Counted from the first letter of the stretch, positions 54,011-62,398 are shown. The stretch: DNA of 64,000 bases from Lapidilactobacillus dextrinicus DSM 20335 (GCF_001436095.1 NZ_AYYK01000022.1:40377-104376); one strand, 5' to 3'. The notes: generated by a model not told the origin, from the sequence alone. Translations and numbers: made by a program.

Positions 54011-54518
54011 ACAACCGCATTAATAAATCACGTTGTGAATCATCACCCAGTTGAAAAACATGATCGCCAAATTGAGTAAAGCCCAAACGTTGATAGAACT
54101 TTAGTGCAGGCTGATTCTCTTCCCAAACACCTAACCAGATCGTCTGTTTTTGCTTTTGTTGAGCGACGATTAATGCTTTTTGATAAAGTTGCTTGCCCAG
54201 ACCCTGGCGTTTAAATTCAGGTTTAATATAAATACGCTCAATTTCTAAAGACTGGTCGCCCATTGCTTCTGTTTGGGCATGATCAATATTTAGTTTTAAG
54301 TAGCCCGCTAAAACTTGTTCAACCTCAATAAAATAAAAAAATGAGGCGGAATTTTGTAATTCCGCGGTTAACTTAGCGTCACTGTAGGCTGTATCCAAGT
54401 ATTCTTGTAGATCTGCTGCTGTATTTTGTTTGCCAAATGTATCAGCAAAAGTTTCCCGACTTATTTTTTGTAATTCCTTTAGATTAGTTTGATTAATTTG
54501 TCGAATAGTTGTTGTCAT
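54003..54518 (-). CDS. GNAT acetyltransferase, PaiA-like
   Basis: 171 residues. Motif A reads IERIYIKPEFKRQGLGKQLYQKALIVAQ (about 92-119), motif B LGVWEENQPALKFYQRLGF; the N-terminal SRETFADTFGKQNTAADLQEYLDTAYS is the PaiA (spermine/spermidine acetyltransferase) form. Polyamine as substrate is a family inference. It is the second gene after a MarR regulator 18 nt upstream and overlaps the end of the LysR gene on the other strand. Confidence 0.88.
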   Translation of the reverse strand: MTTTIRQINQTNLKELQKISRETFADTFGKQNTAADLQEYLDTAYSDAKLTAELQNSASFFYFIEVEQVLAGYLKLNIDHAQTEAMGDQSLEIERIYIKPEFKRQGLGKQLYQKALIVAQQKQKQTIWLGVWEENQPALKFYQRLGFTQFGDHVFQLGDDSQRDLLMRLSI

Positions 54519-54536
54519 TTTTGATACTCCTTTAAT

Positions 54537-54989
54537 TTAATATTGGCGCTTTTGACCGCTAATGACTTGTTGCCAATCAGTCTCAATATTGTGCATAACT
54601 TGTTGTAATAACTGATCTAGTTGGTCAATTTGATCCGGTGATAATCCCGCCAGTGCATTTTGATTAGAATAATTATTTTCCCGAATGATCAAGGGATATA
54701 GTTTTTTCCCTTGATTGGTTGCAAAAAGCCCCTTATTCTTCTTATTCGTATCGCTAAATTCACGTGTAATTAAACCGTTATGTTCAAGTTTCTTGACAGC
54801 ATGAGCTACCGTTGTGCGATCAACTTTAATTAGTTCAGCTAGCCGACTTTGAATAATCCCAGGATTTTCAACAATGCGTACTAAATAAACGTATTGTCCC
54901 TTCGTCAAGTTTAAATCTTTAAATTCAATATTGGCGATCACATCTAAAGCCCGACTAATATCACCAACGGTTCGTAAAATATCTGGCAT
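54537..54989 (-). CDS. MarR family regulator
   Basis: 150 residues. Winged HTH: LTKGQYVYLVRIVENPGIIQSRLAELIKVDRTTVAHAVKKLEHNGLITREFSDTNKKNKGLFATNQG. The wing has KKN instead of DRR. It is co-transcribed with the PaiA-like acetyltransferase and has a MarR-type palindrome overlapping its -35, so it represses its own operon. Start ATG with a weak AGAGAG site. Confidence 0.92.
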   Translation of the reverse strand: MPDILRTVGDISRALDVIANIEFKDLNLTKGQYVYLVRIVENPGIIQSRLAELIKVDRTTVAHAVKKLEHNGLITREFSDTNKKNKGLFATNQGKKLYPLIIRENNYSNQNALAGLSPDQIDQLDQLLQQVMHNIETDWQQVISGQKRQY

Positions 54990-55021
54990 CTTCTCACAAA
55001 CTCTCTTTTTAAACTGACTGT

Positions 55022-55053
55022 ATCATATAGTTTTTTTGTTGAAAATGCAACAA
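55022..55053 (-). promoter_or_regulatory. Promoter and operator of the MarR-GNAT operon
   Basis: Minus strand TTGCAT (55050-55045), 17 bp, TATGAT (55027-55022). TTGTTG-N6-CAACAA (55036-55053) overlaps the -35 and spacer; the arms extend as T7/A7. Confidence 0.75.
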
Positions 55054-55063
55054 AAAAAGATCT

Positions 55064-55105
55064 AAAAAAACACCTAGTGCTGAGTTAAAATCTTACACAC
55101 TAGGT
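55064..55105 (-). terminator. Terminator after the VanZ gene
   Basis: ACCTAGTG/CACTAGGT stem with an 18-base loop, followed on the minus strand by GTTTTTTT. Confidence 0.75.
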
Positions 55106-55143
55106 AATTTTTTATGCTTTAACATTCATTGAAGAGCCGTGAT

Positions 55144-55617
55144 TCATTCGATGAAATACTGAAATTTTTTCACGACACTGGGTAAGACTAATCTGATCAC
55201 CCATAAAACAATATACCCGATTAAAACACCGAGTACGTTAGCAATCACGTCATCAATATCCATGCTGCGGTTTAACATCAATGAATGATTCAAGACGTAT
55301 TGAACCGTCTCGACTAAACTACTTGCCAACAAGCCGACTACAAACACTTTGAAAATATTAGCGCGTGGTATCAATAAGCCATAGTAAATACCTAACGGAA
55401 TCGCCATCACAATATTCAAATAAAACGTCGCGTCGATACTTTGAAAGATTACAAAATTAACCGTGCCCCAACCTGCCATTAGTGGCTGAATCGTATGACC
55501 AGTAAAACTCATCGGTGTAAAACATAATACAGCGACACTAAAGAAATAGAAAACAGCTGAATATAAAGTTAGACGTTGATAACCACTTTTGTGTTCAGGA
55601 ACTAGCGCGTTGTTCAC
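55144..55617 (-). CDS. VanZ family membrane protein
   Basis: 157 residues from the first GTG. Signature RSMDIDDVIANVLGVLIGY at about 115-133 and NIVMAIPLGIYYGLLI; about four helices. VanZ-like proteins affect teicoplanin and lipoglycopeptide susceptibility by an unknown route. The GTG at 55617 has no ribosome site. The frame stays open 23 codons upstream to a TAA, and this part encodes one more helix (IIRWVPFIFIVVLTLIVNN) behind AAGGAG, with ATT at 55671 as the only suitable start position. True N-terminus is therefore uncertain. Confidence 0.85.
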   Translation of the reverse strand: MNNALVPEHKSGYQRLTLYSAVFYFFSVAVLCFTPMSFTGHTIQPLMAGWGTVNFVIFQSIDATFYLNIVMAIPLGIYYGLLIPRANIFKVFVVGLLASSLVETVQYVLNHSLMLNRSMDIDDVIANVLGVLIGYIVLWVIRLVLPSVVKKFQYFIE

Positions 55618-55695
55618 AATTAACGTTAAAACGACAATAAAAATAAATGGTACCCAACGAATGATATTAATAGTTACTGCACTCCTTTATCAATA

Positions 55696-55727
55696 AAAAA
55701 AGGACAATCCCTCGAGATTGTCCTTTT
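55696..55727 (-). terminator. Terminator after gpmA
   Basis: AAAGGACAATC/GATTGTCCTTT, loop CCTCGA, T-run on the minus strand. Confidence 0.9.
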
Positions 55728-55734
55728 TGACTAA

Positions 55735-56424
55735 TTAATTTAACTTAGTCTTACTTTGTACTTCAAGTTTGTCGTTGAAGTCGTAAACAACTGGTTCGCC
55801 AGTTGCCATTTCTAAGTTGATGATATCTTCATCAGAAATGTTTTCGATATACTTGCTTAAGGCACGTAATGAATTACCATGAGCGGCAATGATGATGTTC
55901 TTGCCGTCAAGTAATTTAGGAGCAATTTCATCTTCCCAGAAAGGCATAACCCGTTCCAAGGTAACTTTTAAGTTTTCGCCACCAGGGATGATGTGTGGAT
56001 CCAAGTTAGCATAACGGCGATCGTTTGCTGCTGAACCTTCATCATTTGCATCCAATAATGGTGGTAAAGTATCATAAGAACGACGCCAGATATGAACTTG
56101 TTCGTCGCCCCATTTTTCAGCTGCTTCAGCTTTGTTTTGGCCTTGTAATGCACCGTAATGACGTTCGTTTAAGCGCCATGTCTTCATTTCAGGAACCCAT
56201 AATTGGTCTGAACCTTCAAGTGCATAGTGTAAAGTCTTGATAGCACGAGTCAATACAGAAGTGTAAGCTTGGTCGAATTCCAAACCTGCTTCTTTGATTA
56301 ATTTACCAGCGTTTTGTGCTTGTTTAACGCCTTCTTCACTAAGGTCAACATCAACCCAACCAGTGAATTGGTTAGATAAGTTCCATTGACTTTGTCCGTG
56401 ACGGATCAATACTAATTTTGCCAT
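55735..56424 (-). CDS. gpmA: 2,3-bisphosphoglycerate-dependent phosphoglycerate mutase
   Basis: 229 residues, glycolysis (3-phosphoglycerate to 2-phosphoglycerate). Catalytic [20 protein letters not shown] with phospho-His in RHG (residues 8-10), [13 protein letters not shown], and the second His in [12 protein letters not shown]. The start ATG 56424 has GAGG ahead; five upstream codons in the frame are not needed. Single gene with own terminator. Confidence 0.97.
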   Translation of the reverse strand: MAKLVLIRHGQSQWNLSNQFTGWVDVDLSEEGVKQAQNAGKLIKEAGLEFDQAYTSVLTRAIKTLHYALEGSDQLWVPEMKTWRLNERHYGALQGQNKAEAAEKWGDEQVHIWRRSYDTLPPLLDANDEGSAANDRRYANLDPHIIPGGENLKVTLERVMPFWEDEIAPKLLDGKNIIIAAHGNSLRALSKYIENISDEDIINLEMATGEPVVYDFNDKLEVQSKTKLN

Positions 56425-56619
56425 TAATATTAGCCTCATTTCATGATTAATTTATCAACATTAATTGTATTTGTTTTTCAGAAAAAATACAAGTTACAGC
56501 CGCCTTTTGTTTACATCTTTTCTAAGCAGAGTGAAAAAGTAACGGGTTGGCAATTTGAGCATATTTCAAATAACGAGTATAGCAATACACGCGCAAAGCA
56601 ACAATTTCATAACATTATT

Positions 56620-57159
56620 TCAAACTCGTTTAATAATACCAGCAGCTAATAACAATAATTGCACGGTTGTTGGCCCAACGAAAGTAAAGCCTCGTTTTTT
56701 CATATCTTTAGCAACCACTGTCCCCAAACTGGATTGTTGATTCAGTGGTGTGCCAGGCTCAACGGCCATTTGCCAAATATTGTTGTCTGTGAAATGCCAT
56801 AAGTAGTCTGCAAAGCTGCTAAATTCTGGCGCTAACTTAATAATGGCACGAGCATTGATGATAATGGCTTTAATCTTACGAGGATTGCGAATCATGGCGG
56901 GATTTTTCAGTAATGCTTCATATTCTGGCTCGTCAAAACCTGCGACTTGATGATGATCAAAGTTTGCAAATACTTGGCGAAAAACCGGAATCTTATTAGC
57001 CGCTACTTTCCAACTTAAACCGGCTTGAAAAACTGCAATCACTAACATTTCAAATAACAATTGGTCATCATGTGTTGCTTGACCGAAAATTCGCTCATAT
57101 TCGCGAACCCCAGCTTGTTGTTGATTATCCATGCTATTTAACAGATCGCGTTTAACCAT
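56620..57159 (-). CDS. Degenerate DNA-3-methyladenine glycosylase I-like protein
   Basis: 179 residues. The HhH glycosylase core of Tag is clear: LLFEMLVIAVFQAGLSWKVAANKIPVFRQVFANFDHHQVAGF, NPRKIKAIIINARAIIKL, KRGFTFVGPTTVQLLLLAAGII. However, the N-terminal CxW...YHDxEWG block and the C-terminal H-x3-C are missing, so all four zinc ligands of E. coli Tag are absent, and the conserved Glu of LExxQAGLSW is Ala here (IAVFQAGLSW). It may be a non-canonical glycosylase or inactive paralogue. The ATG overlaps the arsC stop by eight bases, so the two are coupled. Confidence 0.8.
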   Translation of the reverse strand: MVKRDLLNSMDNQQQAGVREYERIFGQATHDDQLLFEMLVIAVFQAGLSWKVAANKIPVFRQVFANFDHHQVAGFDEPEYEALLKNPAMIRNPRKIKAIIINARAIIKLAPEFSSFADYLWHFTDNNIWQMAVEPGTPLNQQSSLGTVVAKDMKKRGFTFVGPTTVQLLLLAAGIIKRV

Positions 57160-57565
57160 ATGTTATCGCAAATTCTTTCATGTTAGCCTCGATTTCATCA
57201 CGAACCTGACGAAAAACAGTTAATTGTGCTGACTTTGAGCCAGTTGCTTGGGCAGGATCAATTAAAGGCCAATGTTGTTTAACCACGGCACCACTAACAA
57301 CAGGACAGCGGTCGCGAGCATCACCGCATAACGTGACAACATAATCACATCCCTGTAAAAATTCAGGATCAATTAATTTTGATTGATAAGTTGAAATATC
57401 TAGTCCTTTTTCCGCCATGACTTGAACCGCCAACGGATTGAGCCCGTGTGTTTCTAAGCCGGCGCTAGCAATTTGCCAGTCTGCTGGTAGAATTTGACGG
57501 GCAAACCCTTCGGCCATTTGACTACGACAAGAATTCCCAGTACATAAAAAATAAATCTGCGCCAC
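57152..57565 (-). CDS. arsC: Arsenate reductase, thioredoxin-coupled LMW-PTP type
   Basis: 137 residues. P-loop CTGNSCR (C8, C13, R14) and the redox pair C80/C87 in VTLCGDARDRCPV match the C10/C82/C89 triad of Staphylococcus ArsC, with DP loop IDPAQATG. It reduces arsenate to arsenite for export. No arsB or arsR lies nearby, so the arsenic role is not supported by context; a tyrosine phosphatase role cannot be excluded. Start GTG 57565 with a weak AGTAGG site. Confidence 0.88.
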   Translation of the reverse strand: MAQIYFLCTGNSCRSQMAEGFARQILPADWQIASAGLETHGLNPLAVQVMAEKGLDISTYQSKLIDPEFLQGCDYVVTLCGDARDRCPVVSGAVVKQHWPLIDPAQATGSKSAQLTVFRQVRDEIEANMKEFAITYG

Positions 57566-57618
57566 AAAAATCGCCTACTTTCCTGTGTTTTATATTATCG
57601 ACTAGAAGCAATCTAAAA

Positions 57619-58239
57619 TTAGTGGCGAATTTTTTTCAACCAATCGACTTTTTTGGCACGACCATGGAACAAGTCAGCTAAATCACGACGAAAACTAAAA
57701 ATCGACAGTAACGTTAATCCCGTAAAGCCTAAGCCAACTTCTAACTGATATTGGCTAAAACCAATCACCGCATAACTCAGTAAAATCACAATTCCCGGTA
57801 AGGTCAAATTCTGCGTCACCAACATCACCGCCAATGTGATCAATAAACTCAGCAAGCCCCACTTCAAATTAAAGAGCATTACCACCGCTACGGCAACGGC
57901 CACTCCCTTACCGCCGCGAAAGTTTTGCCAGGCAGGAAAATTATGACCCAAAGTGGTCCCGATACCTGCGTATAAAATGGCTAAATTGCCTAAATCCGGA
58001 AAAAGTAACTGACAAATCAGCACAGCTAAAATTGTTTTGAGTAAATCACCGCCTAAGGTTAAAATACCGTACTTCTTACCTAAGACTGCGCCAATATTAG
58101 CCGTACCCGGATTCCCGGAACCTAATTCAGTCGGCTTTTTACCCGTGCGCCAATGACTAATCACATAGGCGGTCACAAAATTACCAAAGCCATATCCGAT
58201 TAATAAACAATATAATTTTTCTGTCCAGATTGTTCTCAC
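57619..58239 (-). CDS. PlsY-like glycerol-3-phosphate acyltransferase paralogue
   Basis: 206 residues, about six membrane helices. PlsY uses acyl phosphate to make lysophosphatidic acid. Motif 1 is GSGNPGTANIGA (usual GSGNxGxTNxxR, Arg missing), motif 2 GGDLLKTILAV (usual DxxKG, Gly missing), motif 3 GHNFPAWQNFRGGKGVA is intact. It is therefore a diverged second copy; the standard plsY would be elsewhere. The GTG start abuts AGG, so a start further in cannot be excluded. No partner nearby. Confidence 0.83.
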   Translation of the reverse strand: MRTIWTEKLYCLLIGYGFGNFVTAYVISHWRTGKKPTELGSGNPGTANIGAVLGKKYGILTLGGDLLKTILAVLICQLLFPDLGNLAILYAGIGTTLGHNFPAWQNFRGGKGVAVAVAVVMLFNLKWGLLSLLITLAVMLVTQNLTLPGIVILLSYAVIGFSQYQLEVGLGFTGLTLLSIFSFRRDLADLFHGRAKKVDWLKKIRH

Positions 58240-58322
58240 CTACAATTGTTATCAATTCTCTTAATATTACGTTGATTATAGCATAGAAATTTTAGCTAAA
58301 TAAAATGGCAAGAGATACGTTT

Positions 58323-58360
58323 AAAGGGGTCACAATCCATTTTTAAAATTGTGCCCCTTT
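58323..58360. terminator. Hairpin, weak terminator
   Basis: AAAGGGG-CACAAT paired with ATTGTG-CCCCTTT, then AATTTT on the plus strand. It lies between PlsY and the ABC ATPase; T-run is poor. Confidence 0.45.
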
Positions 58361-58409
58361 AATTTTGATCAGAATTTTCTGATAAACTTTGTGGCTGTCT
58401 TTAATACGC

Positions 58410-59070
58410 TCATGATTCTAGCGAAAATTTATGATGAGCTAAGCGATAAGCATGGTCACAAACTGCGGCGACATCTGGCTCATGAGTAACAATGATCACA
58501 CAACGATTTTGTTCGTGGGCGATTTCTTGGAAGAGTTGGATTACTTCTTGGGGTATTTTCTTCGTCCAAATTACCGGTCGGTTCATCGGCGACGACTAAT
58601 TTGGCATCACAGCACATAGTTCTAGCAATTGCGACGCGTTGTTTCTGGCCGCCAGAGAGCCGTTGAACGTTCTTAGTCATTTGTTCATCAGTCAAGCCTA
58701 GCTTACGCAGCATGTCTTTTGCATATTTCTGATTGCCTTGGTGGCTAGATTTCGTAACAGCCATTGCCGTTAATAAATTATTCAGCGGTGACATATAGGT
58801 TAATAAATTATAAGACTGAAAAACAATCGAAACGTTTTGTTGGCGATATTTAGTTAACCCAATGTCATTAATGGAATGACCATTATAGTCGATCTCACCT
58901 ACACGTGGTTTTTCTAAACCGGCAATTAATGACAGGAAGGTTGTTTTACCTGAGCCACTTTGACCAACAATGGCATAGGATTGACCTTGTTCAAATTCCA
59001 AGTTGATGTCTGTAAAAAGACTATTTTCAGGACGGTCATACCAATAACCGAGATTTTTAGTTGTTAACAT
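58410..59070 (-). pseudogene. ABC transporter ATP-binding protein with a C-terminal frameshift
   Basis: Intact to about residue 172: Walker A GQSGSGKTT, Q-loop VFQSYNLLTYMSPLNN, signature RLSGGQKQRVAIARTM, Walker B VVADEPTGNLD. At a run of four C on the minus strand (58553-58550) one extra base shifts the frame; as read it ends at 58480 (196 aa) with unrelated residues. Removing one C restores a 220-codon frame to 58410, with the H-loop VIIVTHEPDVAAVCDHAYRL. Without the H-loop the ATPase would be inactive. Either a real mutation or a sequencing error in a homopolymer. Partner permease follows 12 nt upstream and is intact. Confidence 0.82.
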
Positions 59071-59082
59071 TGAATGACCTCC

Positions 59083-60561
59083 TTAATCAATCAAAACCTT
59101 CCGCGGCGATAGACGTAAAATACCACCGGATGCTAATGTAATTGAAACAAAGATAATGGCTAAGCCAAAACCGCCTAATTCAGCCAAGTTGGTTGGTGTC
59201 ACTTGAACATCAAGTTTAGTTTTGTCAGCCTTGTTGTTCCCCATAAAGCTGGCACCACCGTTTCGGCCAGGTTGACCATTAGGAGCCTTACCACCAGGAC
59301 CACCTTGGCCACTATCGGTGTTGCCGGGACGTTGTGAATTAACATTAGACGCCGTTGAACTAGCTTGTTGACTAACCAATTGCTCACCTAATTTATCACC
59401 GACAAATTTACCACCAACACCAGCGACGCCAACAGCAATTACTAAAACGATGAACATTTCAATGAAGAACTGACCAATAATTTTCATTCGTGACTCACCC
59501 ATTGAGAGCAAGACACCAATTTCATAACGGCGTTCACGAATCATCAAGATCACAATTAAAGCTAAAATAATTGTGCCAGCAATCGCCACTAACCAAACAA
59601 TTTTATCGGCAAAGGACTTAACATTGTTCATTGATGACTTCACACTTTGGTAACTAGCATCATTAGCAGATAATGAGTATTTAGAGGTGTTAATTAACTT
59701 CTTACCAGCCTTTTTAACACTATTAACCTTCGCAGGATCGCTAACCGTAAAGGTAACGGAATCAGCTGTATTAGCATATTTGCTACCTTTAATTGTATTA
59801 GCTAATGTGTAGGAACTGTAAATGGTATTGGCAGGATCTGTGGCACCAGGCCCCATTTGTGTGGAAGTACTGGTTGACGGCGCCTTATAAATACCGACAA
59901 TTGTTAATTGATAAGTCTTACTACCAGAAGTAGCTTTAACTTTAACTGTGTCGCCAACTTTAAGACCTTCTTGTTTAGCCAATTCAGATTCAATGATAAT
60001 ATTGTTTGTATTGGCATCAGAAGCCTTAATACCACGGCCCTTAGTAATCTGATAATTATTATCAGTAAAGTTGCTTGTCAAACTTGTCGCAGAAACACCT
60101 GTAACGGCAATATCACCTTGACTATTTGTCATTTTGTCATCGCCACCAGGCATATTACCGCCACCTTGCATGACACTTTGCCCAGAAGATGACGAGGTCG
60201 AAATTGCTTCAAAACTCTGGGCATTAACAGAAGTCGTTGATGTTAAATTGTAACTCTCAACATTATTTAAGTTGGCGATCTGCTTAACATCACTTAACTT
60301 AACTGGCGTCATTGACAACGAAGGTTTCGTGCCACCGGTTGCCCCTTGGCGCATCTTCTTAAAGGCCGCTTCTCGGTTGGCAGACAAAGTTAATGTGGCA
60401 CCAACGTTTTTCTTAGCATTGCTAGTCGCAGCATCGGCGGCATTGCGAATTAATAATCCGGCTAAGACAAACAGCATAATCGCTGAAGTCACGAGAATTA
60501 ACAGGAACGACCGCCCCTTCTTAGCTATTAAACTTAACCAAGCACGTTTAATAAAATTCAT
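59083..60561 (-). CDS. ABC transporter permease, MacB/FtsX type
   Basis: 492 residues, four membrane helices: one at about 20-38 (RSFLLILVTSAIMLFVLAGLLI), then an extracellular domain (about 45-315) with Ser/Gly/Met-rich insert (SSSSGQSVMQGGGNMPGGDD), a cluster of helices from about 320, and between the last helices a Gly/Pro/Asn-rich loop (RPGNTDSGQGGPGGKAPNGQPGRNGG). The end LSPRKVLID is typical. ATG 60561 has AGGAGG six bases ahead. Its partner ATPase (next gene) is frameshifted. The upstream leader holds three tandem hairpin units. Confidence 0.9.
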   Translation of the reverse strand: MNFIKRAWLSLIAKKGRSFLLILVTSAIMLFVLAGLLIRNAADAATSNAKKNVGATLTLSANREAAFKKMRQGATGGTKPSLSMTPVKLSDVKQIANLNNVESYNLTSTTSVNAQSFEAISTSSSSGQSVMQGGGNMPGGDDKMTNSQGDIAVTGVSATSLTSNFTDNNYQITKGRGIKASDANTNNIIIESELAKQEGLKVGDTVKVKATSGSKTYQLTIVGIYKAPSTSTSTQMGPGATDPANTIYSSYTLANTIKGSKYANTADSVTFTVSDPAKVNSVKKAGKKLINTSKYSLSANDASYQSVKSSMNNVKSFADKIVWLVAIAGTIILALIVILMIRERRYEIGVLLSMGESRMKIIGQFFIEMFIVLVIAVGVAGVGGKFVGDKLGEQLVSQQASSTASNVNSQRPGNTDSGQGGPGGKAPNGQPGRNGGASFMGNNKADKTKLDVQVTPTNLAELGGFGLAIIFVSITLASGGILRLSPRKVLID

Positions 60562-60576
60562 AAAAAACCTCCTAAA

Positions 60577-60933
60577 TACAAGGTGTGAGCGGGCGCGTCT
60601 AGTGACGTACGGATAAGACAAATCACGACAAAATTTTGTTTTTAATTTTCGTCATGATTCGTCTTATCAGCTAGTCATTGCGACCGCGAACACTATTAAT
60701 ACAAGTTGTGAGTAAGTATGGGTGAAAGCTTTAGCTAAGCGTTGAAAAAGTTAAATCTTGTTCTTAAGATTTTATCTTTTTCGATCTTAGCTATAACTTT
60801 CAATACTTACGGACACTATACAAGTCGTGAGTCGTACTGGGTGAGCTAGCCCCATAAGGTAGCTGGGGTTAAAAACTCGCAGAGATGTTGACAACAGCTA
60901 CCTTATGAGAAACTGCTCAAGTACGACGAACAC
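60577..60933 (-). repeat. Tandem array of three hairpin units in the leader of the ABC permease
   Basis: Units at 60577-60693 (117 bp), 60700-60816 (117 bp), 60819-60933 (115 bp), with a fourth start TACAAG at 60937 that breaks down. On the plus strand each begins TACAAG(G/T)(T/C)GTGAG and ends CG(A/G)ACAC; the stem sequences in between differ but pair well: unit 2 TAAGTAT with ATACTTA, GAAAG with CTTTC, TAGCTAAG with CTTAGCTA; unit 3 TCGTACT with AGTACGA, TGAGC with GCTCA, ATAAGGTAGCTG with CAGCTACCTTAT; unit 1 GATAAGAC with GTCTTATC. Different sequence with kept pairing suggests a selected structure. Confidence 0.75.
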
Positions 60934-61080
60934 ATTTACAAGTCACAAGTAAGTAAAACAAATCGTTATTTCATAACATCCTCTAGATTACTTAATAAAA
61001 GCGATCAATCTGTGATTCAACTTTGTATTTTTCACGCGTTAATTTTGAATTTTTTGTGTCTTTCTCACCGATAATCATTC
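60934..61080. other. Non-coding stretch between the hairpin array and the YdcF terminator
   Basis: Here a promoter for the permease operon would be expected on the minus strand; I see only weak candidates (TTGATC 17 bp TAGAGG, or TGT-TATGAA). No ORF is seen. Confidence 0.4.
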
Positions 61081-61124
61081 AAAAAAATCCCCAGCAACTA
61101 TTTATGAATAGTTACTGGGGATTT
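61081..61124 (-). terminator. Terminator after the YdcF gene
   Basis: AAATCCCCAG-AACTATT paired with AATAGTT-CTGGGGATTT, loop TATG, then T7 on the minus strand. Confidence 0.92.
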
Positions 61125-61151
61125 AAATCATATCATTTAATTGTTAAACCA

Positions 61152-62243
61152 TTAGTGACTGATCACTGTAATAATTGTGGCGAACAGCGTTATAACCAGG
61201 ATAGCCGAAATCACAATCATGTGGCGCCGTTTATTTAAGAGGAAAACAGCTACGAATTCGCGAATCAAAGCGTTGGGAAGGAAATATAAGCGCACCTTTG
61301 AACCGACGCCATTTGCTTTTAGATTAGCCATTTTAGCATACAAACCAGCTCGGAAAGTGTGATAGTTATTCGTGAAGAACTTAATACGTGGTTCTTGCTC
61401 CGAGCCAAAATCGGCGGCGATAATTTCTTTAGAGAATGCCATATTTTGTAAGGTGTTTTTGGATTTATCTTCTAGTAACACCAATTCTGCTGGCCAACCG
61501 TGAGCAACAGCATAATCGGCCATCGCCTTAGCTTCAGGTAACTGCTCGTCGGCACCTTGACCACCGGAAAAAACAATCTTTGGTAGCGGTCGTCCCTTTT
61601 TTTCTTGTTTCTTAGCATAAACTAAGGCCCGATCAATTCGACTACCTAGTAACCGCGAAACCTTATGCCCATCAATTAAACCGGCGCCTAATACGATAAG
61701 ATAATCTTGTCGATAATTACGCGGCACGAATTGATACAGCAACACATTAAGTAGAAAATTATAACTACAAAAAACGAGATAAGTGCCAATCGTGGGAATA
61801 GCCCCCAGCAAAACGTTCAACCAAGCTGGCAAGAAACGACTTGTGTTCAATAAGTTAAAGGCCCAAATAGCAATTAAAAATAAAGCTAAGAACAACGTTA
61901 ACATATTAGCCAAAGTATGACTTTCACGCTTCCAGACAATCGCTGCGTTCCAGAGCAGTAACGCCCACCCCATAATCAAAGTCAGCAAGATGACCCCAAC
62001 CAGAGCTAGAAAGAGCAGCCCCATAAATGTAATAAACACTTCATTATCCGTATTAAAAATTAAAACAGCTAACCAAACTAAAAAAACACCAAAAAACATT
62101 GAAAATAAAATACCATTAATTAAACGTCGTGGTTCTCTTAACCAACTGTATAAAAAGATGCCCAGAAAAACTAACATAATAGCACCAACAATTAAAACCG
62201 CACCAATTAACCGCCCAAGTGAGGCATTCGCAAGTTGTTCCAA
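61152..62243 (-). CDS. YdcF/SanA-type (DUF218) membrane protein
   Basis: 363 residues. Five to six helices in the first 170 residues, then the DUF218 domain: YLIVLGAGLIDGHKVSRLLGSRIDRAL (about 182-208), KIVFSGGQGADEQLPEAKAMADYAVAHG, LLEDKSKNTLQNMAFSK and FTNNYHTFRAGLYAKM, and one more helix at the C-terminus. The fold is linked to envelope and vancomycin permeability in enterics (SanA, ElyC). Function here unknown. The TTG start has GGAGGT seven bases ahead. Monocistronic with own terminator. Confidence 0.9.
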   Translation of the reverse strand: MEQLANASLGRLIGAVLIVGAIMLVFLGIFLYSWLREPRRLINGILFSMFFGVFLVWLAVLIFNTDNEVFITFMGLLFLALVGVILLTLIMGWALLLWNAAIVWKRESHTLANMLTLFLALFLIAIWAFNLLNTSRFLPAWLNVLLGAIPTIGTYLVFCSYNFLLNVLLYQFVPRNYRQDYLIVLGAGLIDGHKVSRLLGSRIDRALVYAKKQEKKGRPLPKIVFSGGQGADEQLPEAKAMADYAVAHGWPAELVLLEDKSKNTLQNMAFSKEIIAADFGSEQEPRIKFFTNNYHTFRAGLYAKMANLKANGVGSKVRLYFLPNALIREFVAVFLLNKRRHMIVISAILVITLFATIITVISH

Positions 62244-62398
62244 AATAACGACCTCCGCTGAATATTTCTAATCTCATTTTATCATAACAACGTTTAGACC
62301 AAAAATCTGTACCACTTCTTGGACCTGACGATATGATTCACTATTTAACGCAAAATGCTTAGTATTTTCAGTAATCATCGCTAAAATCAGCACTTTTC

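Noticed and set aside
56443..56740. Two small plus-strand open frames between gpmA and the Tag-like gene
   Set aside because: No ribosome site, no recognisable product; I see nothing else in the 195-bp gap 56425-56619.
59908..60616. Plus-strand open frames opposite the ABC permease
   Set aside because: Antisense shadows caused by the Ser/Thr-rich composition of the permease.
60577..60933. CRISPR array or integron attC sites
   Set aside because: Units are long palindromes, not short repeats with spacers; no cas genes or integrase and no attC core sites (RYYYAAC/GTTRRRY).
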